Assembly (NCBI RefSeq): GCF_026391055.1
Contig: NZ_JAPLET010000011.1
Span: forward strand, 1-46,953
Direction of reading: 5' to 3'
DNA length: 46,953 nucleotides
From: Spirosoma sp.
Lineage (GTDB): Bacteria > Bacteroidota > Bacteroidia > Cytophagales > Spirosomataceae
The notes under the pieces are model-generated. The model was not told the DNA's origin, ran no database searches, and saw nothing but the letters and a program-made list of their open reading frames with translations. Positions 33,148 through 42,299 of this stretch are shown in pieces (positions within the stretch are counted from its first letter, which is position 1; each line of letters opens with the position of its first letter). Position numbers and translations under genes: made by a program.

Positions 33148-33714
33148 ATGGCTCTACAGGAACTCTATATTAAAAACATGGTATGCGACCGCTGTATCTG
33201 GGTCGTGCGCACCGAATTGGAACGATTGGGCTATTCGGTCACGCAGGTCGAGTTGGGGCGGGTTCTACTGGAGGAGTCTTCTGCTGATCTGACGACAATT
33301 ACCGCCATGCTGGAGCGGCATGGGTTTGCTTTATTAACCGATAAAACGACCCGCGTGGTTAACCAGGTCAAAACCCTGATTATCGAATTGATCCAAAGCG
33401 GGCACATCGCTGGGCTACGAACGACGTTGTCTGATTATTTAGCCGACCATGTTGGTTTGGACTACGCGCACCTGAGCCATCTGTTTTCCACAACGGAGAA
33501 TTTAACTATCGAAAAGTTCTGGATACTTCAGCGGGTCGAGCGGGCCAAAGAACTGTTGAGCTACAACGAAATTTCCATCAGCGACATCGCCAAACAGTTA
33601 GGGTACAGTAGTGTGGCTTATCTGACGAATCAGTTCAAGCAGGTAACCGGCCTGACACCCGCTGCCTACCGGAATCAGCATACGACCGACCGAAACCCAT
33701 TGGACTGGATATAA
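33148..33714 (+). CDS. AraC-family regulator with N-terminal HMA-like domain
   Basis: A 188-residue cytosolic protein. The first 70 residues form a ferredoxin-like HMA domain with MVCDRC (Cys13, Cys16), a copper site. A linker is followed by an AraC DNA-binding domain (about 95-188) with two helix-turn-helix motifs (ISDIAKQLGYSSVAYLTNQFKQ and TGLTPAAYR). It probably senses Cu(I) directly and controls the adjacent copper genes. The start at 33148 is chosen over an in-frame start at 33124, which lies in the hairpin. The HMA-AraC arrangement occurs in Bacteroidota. Confidence 0.82.
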   Translation: MALQELYIKNMVCDRCIWVVRTELERLGYSVTQVELGRVLLEESSADLTTITAMLERHGFALLTDKTTRVVNQVKTLIIELIQSGHIAGLRTTLSDYLADHVGLDYAHLSHLFSTTENLTIEKFWILQRVERAKELLSYNEISISDIAKQLGYSSVAYLTNQFKQVTGLTPAAYRNQHTTDRNPLDWI

Positions 33715-33943
33715 AGCGATCGGATCGACTACACACGTTAAACGCACTGAACTGTCGGCTAATACACTTTGATGCGCATCGGAAAGCAAAGCAGACTTTG
33801 ACGGGGGCCTAGGTAAACCAGTAAAACCTGCTTCAAGGGCACACGAACTAAAATCTTGCAAGCGCGTGCGGGAATTGTATAACGGCTCCATACCGCTTCA
33901 TGACGACCTTTGCCGGGTAATTTAGACAAACCTGGAAATGGTC

Positions 33944-34174
33944 ATGGAAACGATAAAACTGAAAACAAATATTAAGTGTGGGGGCTGCGTGGCCACGGTA
34001 ACGCCTTTTTTAAACGAATCCGTTGGCGCAGGCAACTGGCAGGTCGATACGCAGAATCCCGATAAAGTGCTGACGGTGCAGACGGAAGCGGTCCAACGTC
34101 TCGGCGTTACGGCCGATACCGTCAAAGCAGCCGTACAGCAGGCAGGCTACAAAGCCGAAGTGTTACCCCAATAA
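33944..34174 (+). CDS. HMA-domain metal chaperone, CopZ-like
   Basis: A 76-residue single-domain protein: METIKLKTNIKCGGCVATV carries the Cys-Gly-Gly-Cys metal site, and the rest forms the βαββαβ fold (WQVDTQNPDKVLTV, VKAAVQQAGYKAEVL). It has no signal peptide, so acts in the cytosol, probably delivering Cu(I). An in-frame ATG at 33938 would add two residues. It is 229 bases from the regulator and just before the CusA gene, with a terminator between. Confidence 0.9.
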   Translation: METIKLKTNIKCGGCVATVTPFLNESVGAGNWQVDTQNPDKVLTVQTEAVQRLGVTADTVKAAVQQAGYKAEVLPQ

Positions 34175-34196
34175 GCTGGGAAACCCTTCGACCTTG

Positions 34197-34226
34197 AAAG
34201 CCGCCACGAACAGGCGGCTTTTTTTA
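34197..34226 (+). terminator. Terminator after the chaperone gene
   Basis: AAAGCCGCC (34197-34205) pairs with GGCGGCTTT (34213-34221) around a 7-base loop and ends in eight T. It separates the chaperone from the CusA operon. Confidence 0.85.
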
Positions 34227-34293
34227 TAAGCTGCCCACGGATGAAACACTAAAACGCGCCGGGTCGTACAGACCGACAAACCGGCCAATCGGT

Positions 34294-35697
34294 ATGATTG
34301 AAGGATTGATGAAATTTTCGCTCCGTAACCGCTTCATGGTACTGCTGCTGGCATCGGGCCTGTTTGGTTGGGGCGTGTACTCGGTAAAGACGGGAAAGAT
34401 TGACGCGATTCCTGACCTGTCGGAGAATCAGGTGATTGTTTTTACCGAGTGGATGGGCCGCTCTCCGCAGCTCATCGAAGACCAGATTACGTATCCGCTC
34501 GTGACGAACCTACAGGGTTTGCCGCAGGTGAAATACGTGCGGGGTACGTCCATGTTCGGCATGAGCTTCGTCTACGTGATCTTTAACGATGATACAGAGG
34601 TGTATTGGGCCAGAGAACGGGTGCTAGAACGGCTCAACTATGCCGCCCGGCTGCTGCCCGGAGGTGTTTCGCCAACCCTTGGCCCCGATGGCACCGGCGT
34701 GGGACATATTCTCTGGTACACGTTAGAAGCACCCGGCATGGACCTGGGCGAACAGCGGGCCGTGCAGGACTGGTACGTCAAGTTTGGCCTGCAAAACGTA
34801 CCGGGTGTCGCTGAAATTGCCTCATTCGGCGGTTTTCAGAAGCAGTACCAGGTTACACTGGATCCCAACAAGCTGACCTATTATGGCCTGTCCGTACCGC
34901 AGGTCATCGGGGCTATCCGGGCCAACAATAACGAAGCTGGGGGCCGTAAATTTGAATTGAGCGGTATCGGCTACATCATCAAGACGACAGGCTATTTGCA
35001 ATCCGTTGAGCAGATTCAGAACATTCCACTGAAGACGCTCAGCACCGTCCCTGTGCGTGTGGCCGACGTGGCAACGGTCCAAATGACGGGGGAGACCCGA
35101 TTAGGCATTTTTGACCTCAACGGGCAGGGCGAAGCGGTGGGCGGGATCGTGGTGATGCGCTACGGCGAGAATGCTGATGAGGTCATTGGCAACGTCAAGC
35201 AGAAAATGGAAGAAGTCGCGAAGGGCCTGCCCGAAGGGGTCAAGTTCAATATCGTCTATGACCGAAGCGGGCTGATTCAGGAGTCGGTCGCCTCCATTCA
35301 GCATACATTGATTGAGGAAATGATTGTGGTCTCGCTGGTGGTGATTCTATTTCTGCTGCACTGGCGGTCAGCCGTCAGTATCATCATTCAAATTCCGATT
35401 ACCATTGCCACGAGCTTTATTCTGCTCAACGCCTTCGACATTTCCTCAAACATCATGTCCCTAACAGGCATTGCCCTGGCGATTGGCGTGATCGTCGATA
35501 ACGGTATTATCATGGCCGAAAATGCGTACAAGAATTTAGCCGTTCGGCAGGCTGAGTTAACGGCAACACGTAACGGGGAGCCTGCTGTTCCGCCATCCGG
35601 CACGGTCAACGACACACCATCGGCCACCAATGGCCATGGGAAAGGTGACTACATCAATGGACAACCGGTCCCTGAACCCACCCCACAAACGCGCTAA
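34294..35697 (+). CDS. cusA: CusA-type Cu/Ag RND pump, N-terminal part (frameshifted)
   Basis: The first 467 residues of a CusA-like pump. It has TM1 (LRNRFMVLLLASGLFGWGVYS), the pore domain, TM2-TM4 with IALAIGVIVDNGIIMAENAY, which includes the proton-relay Asp, and then a hydrophilic extension (NGEPAVPPSGTVNDTPSATN). It ends at TAA 35695-35697. The complete protein should be about 1,120 residues, so this is only the left part; the rest continues in the +1 frame from about 35630. The break is in the long cytoplasmic loop between TM4 and TM5. Start ATG 34294 matches the family (MIEGLMKFSLRNR). Confidence 0.85.
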   Translation: MIEGLMKFSLRNRFMVLLLASGLFGWGVYSVKTGKIDAIPDLSENQVIVFTEWMGRSPQLIEDQITYPLVTNLQGLPQVKYVRGTSMFGMSFVYVIFNDDTEVYWARERVLERLNYAARLLPGGVSPTLGPDGTGVGHILWYTLEAPGMDLGEQRAVQDWYVKFGLQNVPGVAEIASFGGFQKQYQVTLDPNKLTYYGLSVPQVIGAIRANNNEAGGRKFELSGIGYIIKTTGYLQSVEQIQNIPLKTLSTVPVRVADVATVQMTGETRLGIFDLNGQGEAVGGIVVMRYGENADEVIGNVKQKMEEVAKGLPEGVKFNIVYDRSGLIQESVASIQHTLIEEMIVVSLVVILFLLHWRSAVSIIIQIPITIATSFILLNAFDISSNIMSLTGIALAIGVIVDNGIIMAENAYKNLAVRQAELTATRNGEPAVPPSGTVNDTPSATNGHGKGDYINGQPVPEPTPQTR

Positions 35698-35701
35698 CAT
35701 C

Positions 35702-37645
35702 ATGTGGAAAAAGATAAAAAGTTGGTTCGGTTACGGCCCTAAAAACTATGTAGAGATCCCTGACGAAGAACGGCTGGCAATTATTGAACGGTCGAGTATT
35801 CAGGTGTCAAGGGGCGTATTTTATTCGACCATCATCATCATTACCTCATTTTTACCAGTATTTCTGCTGACCGGCCAGGAAGGCAAGTTGTTTCACCCGC
35901 TGGCCTGGACGAAGACATTTATCCTGCTGGTAGATGCGTTTTTAGTCGTTACGCTGGCTCCCGTAATGCTTTCGCTGTTCATGAAAGGCCGTTTTAAAGA
36001 CGACCATGCCAACCCCATCAACCGCTTTCTGGAACGGATTTATGAACCCATTATCCGGTGGGTAATGCGCTGGCGCAAGACGACCATCGGTATTAACCTG
36101 CTGGCACTGGCCATCAGCGTACCCATGCTGATGAGCCTAGGCTCGGAGTTCATGCCGCCCCTGGATGAGCAGTCAATTCTATTTATGCCCGTGACCCTGC
36201 CCGACGTATCGAACGCCGAAGCCAAGCGGATTTTGCAGGTGCAGGACAAACTCATCAAATCGGTCCCGGAAGTGGCTAAAGTGCTGGGCAAGGCGGGGCG
36301 GGCCTCGACAGCGACCGATAACTCACCCATCAGCATGATTGAAACCATTATCATGCTCAAGCCCAAGGCCCAATGGCGGGAAGGCATTACCAAGAAAGAC
36401 CTCATTAACGAACTGGACGCCAAACTTCAGATTCCGGGTGTGGTCAACGGCTGGACACAGCCCATCATCAACCGCATCAATATGCTATCCACCGGTATCC
36501 GTACCGACGTAGGCATTAAGGTACACGGGCAGTCACTCGACAGTATTTACGCGGTTTCGGAACAGGTTAAAGCGGCGTTAAACGGAGTGCCCGGCATAAA
36601 AGATCTGTATGTAGAGCCCGTGACAGGCGGTAAGTACCTGACCGTCGATGTGAACCGGGAGGCGCTGGGCCGCTACGGACTGAATGTGGATGACGTCAAC
36701 AACGTGGTCGAATCGGCCATTGGCGGTTCTCCCATCGGGCAGACGATCGAAGGTCGCCGCCGTTTTTCCATCAATGTACGGCTGGCGCAGGATTACCGCA
36801 ACAGCGTCGAGCGAATCCGGCGCATTCCGATTGCCACGGCTGCTTTTGGTACGGTTCCGCTTTCGGCGATAGCCACGGTCAAGTTTGAGAACGGCCCACC
36901 GATGATAACGTCGGATAACGCGCTTCTCAGGGGTGCGGTGATGTTCAACGTGCGGGACCGCGATCTGGGCGGTACCGTTGAAGAAGCCATTGCCAAAGTG
37001 AATCGGGATCTGAAGTTACCCAATGGTTATTTTCTGGAGTGGAGCGGGCAATATGAAAACCTCATCCGAGGCCGTCAAACCCTGCTGCTCATTGCGCCCA
37101 TCGTCCTGGTAGTCATATTCCTTTCCCTGTACTTAGCCTTTGGCTCAGCGCGGGAAGCGTTTCTGAGTCTCATTACCATTCCCTTCGCCTTGATCGGCGG
37201 GGCCTACATGGTGTACTTCTACGGCGTAAATCTATCGGTGGCCGTAGCGGTGGGTTTCATTGCCCTGTTTGGCATTGCGGTTGAAACGGGCGTAGTGATG
37301 GTTATTTACCTCAACGACGCCATGAAACAACTCGTGGCCAAGCGGGGAAACTCCCGCGAAACCATCAGCCGGGAGGAGCTTCGGGAGTACGTGATCAACG
37401 GAGCAGCCAAGCGGCTGAGACCCAAAATCATGACCGTATCGGTAGCGCTGTTTGGTCTGGTGCCGGTGCTATGGGCAGGTGGTGTAGGCAGCGACGTAAT
37501 GTTACCGATTGTCCTGCCGATGATTGGAGGTGTGCTGACCTCTTCTACACATATACTGCTCGTCACCCCCCTCATCTTCCTGATGACCAAGGAGTATGAA
37601 TTACGCAAATTTGGTAAACTCGACGTATTAGATGCATCGCATTAA
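35702..37645 (+). CDS. cusA: CusA-type Cu/Ag RND pump, C-terminal part (frameshifted)
   Basis: The right part of the pump, 647 residues from ATG 35702, or 24 residues more if read from 35630. It has TM5-TM6 (YSTIIIITSFLPVFLLTGQEG), the second pore domain and TM7-TM12 ending at THILLVTPLIFLMTKEYE. The Met positions that carry Cu(I)/Ag(I) in E. coli CusA have counterparts in LFMPVTLPDVS, ISMIETIIML and INMLSTGIRTDVG. The ATG at 35702 is only 4 bases after the TAA of the left part, so coupled reinitiation is possible. It overlaps the TolC gene by 14 bases. Confidence 0.85.
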   Translation: MWKKIKSWFGYGPKNYVEIPDEERLAIIERSSIQVSRGVFYSTIIIITSFLPVFLLTGQEGKLFHPLAWTKTFILLVDAFLVVTLAPVMLSLFMKGRFKDDHANPINRFLERIYEPIIRWVMRWRKTTIGINLLALAISVPMLMSLGSEFMPPLDEQSILFMPVTLPDVSNAEAKRILQVQDKLIKSVPEVAKVLGKAGRASTATDNSPISMIETIIMLKPKAQWREGITKKDLINELDAKLQIPGVVNGWTQPIINRINMLSTGIRTDVGIKVHGQSLDSIYAVSEQVKAALNGVPGIKDLYVEPVTGGKYLTVDVNREALGRYGLNVDDVNNVVESAIGGSPIGQTIEGRRRFSINVRLAQDYRNSVERIRRIPIATAAFGTVPLSAIATVKFENGPPMITSDNALLRGAVMFNVRDRDLGGTVEEAIAKVNRDLKLPNGYFLEWSGQYENLIRGRQTLLLIAPIVLVVIFLSLYLAFGSAREAFLSLITIPFALIGGAYMVYFYGVNLSVAVAVGFIALFGIAVETGVVMVIYLNDAMKQLVAKRGNSRETISREELREYVINGAAKRLRPKIMTVSVALFGLVPVLWAGGVGSDVMLPIVLPMIGGVLTSSTHILLVTPLIFLMTKEYELRKFGKLDVLDASH

Positions 37646-38957
37646 TCCCATACCGATTCTTTGTCTATTGCTGGCGGGTCAGGGCTACACTCAGACAGTC
37701 GGGCAACCAATACCGGCTCCCCGAACGGGCCAGAATGAGACCGACCCCGCCGTGCGACGGACCGTGCCGGTGCTGCCGCTGGATACTGTGCTGATCCGCA
37801 TTGACCAGCGTAACCCGCTGCTGAAACCGTACGGAAGCCGGGCTGCTGCGGCCCGTGCCTACGCCGAGGGAGCCCGTAGCTGGATGGCCCCGATGGTGGG
37901 CGTGGGTACGTTCATGGCTCCTTATCCGGCGCAGATGATTATGGACGAGCGAGACAAAGGCTTTGGCATGGTCTCCGTCGAGCAGGATATTCCCAACCGG
38001 GCCAAGCAGCGGGCCACTCAAGTCTTTCAGCAGTCGAAAGCCGCCGTTGAGGAGGCCGCACGGGGCGTAACGCTCAACCGGCTGCGCTCGGATGCCAAAC
38101 AACTCTACTTCGATTGGCTCGTGCTGGAAAAACGGCTGACGGTACTGGCCGAAAACCGGCGTATTCTGCAACTGATGAAAAAGCTGGCTGACATCCGCTA
38201 CCCCTACCAGCAGGGCAGCTTAGGTAACGTCTATAAAGCGGAAGGACGGCTCTACGAGCTGGATAACATGGTGACGATGACCGAGGCCGATATTGAGCGC
38301 AAACGCATTGGGTTGAACACGTTGATGAACCGGCCCACAGTTGAGGCATTCCGACCGGATACTACCCTACGGCCGACCGAACCGCAACAGGCTCTGCCTA
38401 CCACGGAAGATATTGGCCAGGTACGTTCCGACATCCGTCGCATGGACCGGCAGATACTGAGTATGCAGGCAGGTATCGAAGCGCAGAAAGCGCAGGCCCG
38501 CCCCGACTTTCGCATCCGCTTCGATCACATGCAGCCCTTCTCCGGGGTCAAGAGCATGATGCCCACCCAGTTTACGCTCATGGGTATGATTTCGATTCCG
38601 GTTGTGCCTTGGGCCTCACGAATGTACAAAGCCGAAATTAAAGGCATGCAGCAGGATATCGAAGCTATGCGCTATGAGCGGGAAGGCATGCTCATCGAAA
38701 CGCAAGGCATGGTCGCCCAGATGCTGACTGACATACGGAACATGCGAACGCAGGTAGACAACTACGAACGACGGGTAATTCCAACCCTGCGCAAAAATTA
38801 CGACACCCAGCTGATTGCTTACGAACAGAACAAAGGAGAATTACCCGTCGTCATTGATGCCTGGGAAACACTAAATATGACGCAGATGGATTACCTGACG
38901 CGCCTACAGGACTATTACCGCATGATTCTGAGCTATGAACGGGAACTGGAGAAATAA
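37632..38957 (+). CDS. TolC-family outer-membrane efflux protein (CusC-like)
   Basis: A 441-residue outer-membrane channel. A signal peptide (IPILCLLLAGQGYTQ) precedes the αβ-barrel repeats with long helices (RTVPVLPLDTVLIRIDQRNP, YQQGSLGNVYKAEGRLYELD, DNYERRVIPTLRKNYDTQLI). The late part contains LPVVIDAWETLNMTQMDY. The Met-rich middle (VKSMMPTQFTLMGM) suits Cu/Ag. It is the third component of the CusA exporter; the start overlaps the end of CusA and its own end overlaps the adaptor by 23 bases. Confidence 0.9.
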   Translation: MHRINPIPILCLLLAGQGYTQTVGQPIPAPRTGQNETDPAVRRTVPVLPLDTVLIRIDQRNPLLKPYGSRAAAARAYAEGARSWMAPMVGVGTFMAPYPAQMIMDERDKGFGMVSVEQDIPNRAKQRATQVFQQSKAAVEEAARGVTLNRLRSDAKQLYFDWLVLEKRLTVLAENRRILQLMKKLADIRYPYQQGSLGNVYKAEGRLYELDNMVTMTEADIERKRIGLNTLMNRPTVEAFRPDTTLRPTEPQQALPTTEDIGQVRSDIRRMDRQILSMQAGIEAQKAQARPDFRIRFDHMQPFSGVKSMMPTQFTLMGMISIPVVPWASRMYKAEIKGMQQDIEAMRYEREGMLIETQGMVAQMLTDIRNMRTQVDNYERRVIPTLRKNYDTQLIAYEQNKGELPVVIDAWETLNMTQMDYLTRLQDYYRMILSYERELEK

Positions 38958-40392
38958 CAGGCATTTAGGGTTAACAGCCCGGTTATTGGTGCTGGCCTTG
39001 ATAGTCTTTGCAGGCTGCAAAAGCGGCAATGAGACGAACGAATCCAATCAATCCGGCGGACCGGCGACCGGTGTTCATGCGGAACACGACCGGGCTGCTG
39101 ACGAAGTAGCGTACACCTGTCCGATGCACCCGCAAATAGTGCGGAACAAACCCGGTACCTGCCCGATTTGCGGCATGGATTTGGTCAAAAAAGTGAGCGC
39201 GGGGGGGGATAGCCTCGTGGTTAATGCCGACCTAGAAGCGTTGCTGCAATCAACCAACTCGGTCGTTGTCGCCAACATTACCACGGTTCATCCCGAACGG
39301 CGTGATGAAGCCGTAGTGGTGCAGGCCAATGGAGTTGTGACATATGACACGCGTCGGCTCTACACCATTCCTGCCCGGTTTGGTGGGCGGGTGGAGAAGC
39401 TGTACGTACGTTTCAATTACCAGCCGATTCGCAAAGGGCAAAAACTGCTCGAACTCTATAGTCCCGATATTGTGACGGCCCAGCGCGAACTGCTCTACCT
39501 GCTCGATGCCGACGCGGGTAACGCGCCATTGATTGCGTCAGCGAAGCAAAAACTTCGGCTGCTGGGTGTCACAGACGGGCAAATTGCCGACCTCGTCCGC
39601 ACGCGCAAGCCCAGTTACTCACTGGCTGTGTTTAGCCCTTACGACGGCTACGTCGTAGAAGAGTCAACCGGTTCACCATCGGCAGCCACGCCTGCATCAG
39701 GCGGCATGGCAACAGGCGGGTCGAGTACAGGCATGGGCAGCGGTGGGGGCATGAACGGCGTAGGAGCTACGGCGGGAACGGATGAAGTCACGTTCTCTGC
39801 CCCAACTCCGGCACCGGATGGTGGCGCTGTCGGTGGGTCGCTGTTACTTCGGGAAGGACAGTACGTCCAAACCGGTCAAACCCTGTTCCGGGTGGTCAAT
39901 GCCAGCCGCCTGTGGGCTGAGTTCCGTCTGTACGCCCGCGATGCGGCCGGTATCAAGCCCGGTGATGCGTTGACCATCTCGTTTGATCAAACGGGCCAGC
40001 CAGCACGTCCGGCGCAGGTAAGTTTCGTGGTTCCGTTCGTGGAAAACGGGAATCCTTTTGTTACGGTACGAGCCTACCTGCCGGGTAGTAATTCGGTGAG
40101 GGTGGGCCAATTAGCCCGGGCAAACATTCGTCGGGGTGCTACCGGCCAGCATGCCAACGATGAGCTTTGGTTGCCCGCAACGGCCGTGCTGGATCTGGGC
40201 AATGAACAGGTTGCGTTCGTGCAGCAGGAAAGGCCGGGAGTTTTTAGACCCATCCGTGTCCAGACAGGGGCTCAGGTAGGTGGGTTCGTGGTCATCAGGA
40301 GTGGCGTGACGAAACAACAGGCCGTGGCCCGGAATGCCCAGTTTTTAATTGATAGTGAAAGCTTCGTTAACGTAGCCCAGGCTACCCAATAA
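38935..40392 (+). CDS. CusB-like RND adaptor with heavy-metal binding domain
   Basis: A 485-residue lipoprotein (lipobox FAGC, Cys28). A heavy-metal-binding (HMBD) segment is at residues 60-86: YTCPMHPQIVRNKPGTCPIC, with the Cys-x2-His and Cys-x2-Cys pattern. The adaptor core follows (RFGGRVEKLYVRFNYQPIRK, then a barrel WAEFRLYARDAAGIKPGDAL). A Gly/Met-rich insert (GGMATGGSSTGMGSGGGMN) breaks the sequence near residue 255-275. It binds Cu/Ag and gives it to CusA. The start overlaps the TolC gene by 23 bases. Confidence 0.9.
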   Translation: MNGNWRNNRHLGLTARLLVLALIVFAGCKSGNETNESNQSGGPATGVHAEHDRAADEVAYTCPMHPQIVRNKPGTCPICGMDLVKKVSAGGDSLVVNADLEALLQSTNSVVVANITTVHPERRDEAVVVQANGVVTYDTRRLYTIPARFGGRVEKLYVRFNYQPIRKGQKLLELYSPDIVTAQRELLYLLDADAGNAPLIASAKQKLRLLGVTDGQIADLVRTRKPSYSLAVFSPYDGYVVEESTGSPSAATPASGGMATGGSSTGMGSGGGMNGVGATAGTDEVTFSAPTPAPDGGAVGGSLLLREGQYVQTGQTLFRVVNASRLWAEFRLYARDAAGIKPGDALTISFDQTGQPARPAQVSFVVPFVENGNPFVTVRAYLPGSNSVRVGQLARANIRRGATGQHANDELWLPATAVLDLGNEQVAFVQQERPGVFRPIRVQTGAQVGGFVVIRSGVTKQQAVARNAQFLIDSESFVNVAQATQ

Positions 40393-40393
40393 T

Positions 40394-42262
40394 ATGATAC
40401 GACGATGGCTATACGGATCGGCGGGTCTGTTAATACTGTTTACTGCTTCCTGCCAACCGGGAGGTACGTCCTCGACTACAGCGGATGATTCGACGCAAAT
40501 TGCCGCCAGCGACCATGACCACTCAGGACATAATCACCGCCCTGACGCGGAGGGAGGTACAACCTATACCTGCCCAATGCACCCACAGATTGTACAATCG
40601 GCACCGGGTACGTGTCCTATTTGTAGTATGGATCTGGTCGCTGTTGTAAAAACGGGTGCCAAAGCCGCAGAAATCATGCTTAGCGCCAGTCAGATGCAGT
40701 TGGCCAATGTTACGGTGCAACCCGTATCGTCGGGCAGCATTGGTAACAGTACCGTCTTAAACGCCCGGTTAGCGGCCGATCAGCAGCAAACGGATGTCAT
40801 CAGTAGCCGGGTGGCTGGCCGAATTGAGCGGCTGTACGTAAAGGAAACTGGCCAGACCATCCGTAAGGGTCAGGTACTGTACGAAATCTATAGCGAACCC
40901 CTGCTTACCCAGCAACAGGAATACTTGATTGCGCTGCAACAGGAGCAGGAAATGGGTAACAGCGAAGCGTCAAACGCATCCGGGCGGTATAGTCAGTTTC
41001 GCCAGGCCGCCGAGCAGAAGCTCCGGCTTTACGGCATGACCGCCGGGCAGATTGCCGCTTTAGGCAAAACGAAGAAGGTACTGCCCCGTATTCCGTTCGT
41101 AGCTTCGGCAGGGGGTACGGTTACCGAGATTGCGGCCAGTGAAGGGCAGTACGTCGGTGAAGGGGCGTTACTCTACCGGCTGGTTAATCTCGGCCAGCTG
41201 TGGGTCGAGGCTGAGTTATACGCCGGTGAAGCGAAGTACGTGAAAGTCGGCGACCGGGTATCTGTGCGAGTAATCGGGTACGAAGGGGACTTAACGGCGC
41301 GGGTTGCCTTCATCAACCCCGAATACCAGGCGGGCAGTCAGGTACTTATCATGCGAGCTGTCCTGGCCAACCCGGGCGGGCGGTATCAACCCGGTCAACA
41401 GGCTCAGGTGCTGCTCCGGCATGGGGTACAGCGCGGGCTGACGCTGCCCGTTGATGCAGTCGTTCGGGGGGGAGAGGGCGCGGTCGTGTTTGTGCAAACA
41501 GGGCCGGGTACGTTCCAGCCGCGCCGGGTGCAAACCGGTACTGAAACCGATCAGCGGGTGGTCATCACCAACGGACTCAACGGCGACGAGACCATAGCCA
41601 TGTCAGGAGCCTACCTGCTATACAGTGAGTTGATTCTCAAAAAAGGGGTGAACCCGTTTACTAAACAGCCAGACGACGATGGCGTTAAATCGACCCCAAA
41701 CGCCGAGACAAACCCAGCACCGGTTGCCAATCGCCAAGCGGAAGCAACCCCAGTCAGCCAATCCGGGAAGCCGGTAGCAGATCTCTCATCTGGCAAACCA
41801 ACGGGTAGTGGTGCACCGGACACCTTCAAAAAGCAGTTAACGGGTGTATATGAAGCCTCGTTAAAATTGACTGAAGCGTTGATAGGCTCTAATAGTGGAA
41901 GCACAAAAGTTGCGGCAATCGGGGTCGAAAAGGCACTTTCAGGGGTGGATATGAAGCAGCTGTCCGGTCAGGCCCATACCGACTGGATGACATACCTGAA
42001 TGCCATGAGCGCGGCTCTGATAGCGATTCGTCGTACGGGCGATCTAGGCAAGCAACGCACGGCCTACGCTCAGTTTGAGGACGGTTTGTACCGAAGCGTG
42101 AAGACGTTTGGCATTACGGATAAACCGGTGTACCGCCAATACTGCCCGATGGCCCTGAATAATAAGGGCAGTTACTGGCTCAGCGACAGAAAGCCCATCC
42201 GCAACCCCTTTTTCGGCGATCAGATGCTGACCTGCGGAGAAACGAAGGAAGAAATCAATTGA
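40394..42262 (+). CDS. CusB-like RND adaptor with HMBD and C-terminal DUF3347 domain
   Basis: A 622-residue lipoprotein (lipobox TASC, Cys20). It contains a His-rich stretch (DHDHSGHNH), an HMBD-type segment at residues 58-83 (TCPMHPQIVQSAPGTCPICS; here CSMDL in place of CGMDL), the adaptor core, and from about residue 475 a DUF3347 domain ending QYCPMALNNKGSYWLSDRK and FFGDQMLTCGETKEE. The last domain equals the free protein at 32617, so the two seem to share a metal-donating role. It begins one base after the first adaptor, and the two adaptors make an unusual tandem. Confidence 0.9.
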   Translation: MIRRWLYGSAGLLILFTASCQPGGTSSTTADDSTQIAASDHDHSGHNHRPDAEGGTTYTCPMHPQIVQSAPGTCPICSMDLVAVVKTGAKAAEIMLSASQMQLANVTVQPVSSGSIGNSTVLNARLAADQQQTDVISSRVAGRIERLYVKETGQTIRKGQVLYEIYSEPLLTQQQEYLIALQQEQEMGNSEASNASGRYSQFRQAAEQKLRLYGMTAGQIAALGKTKKVLPRIPFVASAGGTVTEIAASEGQYVGEGALLYRLVNLGQLWVEAELYAGEAKYVKVGDRVSVRVIGYEGDLTARVAFINPEYQAGSQVLIMRAVLANPGGRYQPGQQAQVLLRHGVQRGLTLPVDAVVRGGEGAVVFVQTGPGTFQPRRVQTGTETDQRVVITNGLNGDETIAMSGAYLLYSELILKKGVNPFTKQPDDDGVKSTPNAETNPAPVANRQAEATPVSQSGKPVADLSSGKPTGSGAPDTFKKQLTGVYEASLKLTEALIGSNSGSTKVAAIGVEKALSGVDMKQLSGQAHTDWMTYLNAMSAALIAIRRTGDLGKQRTAYAQFEDGLYRSVKTFGITDKPVYRQYCPMALNNKGSYWLSDRKPIRNPFFGDQMLTCGETKEEIN

Positions 42263-42299
42263 TCCGTTACGTCAGACTACTTGCTTAAACGCAATTTCT

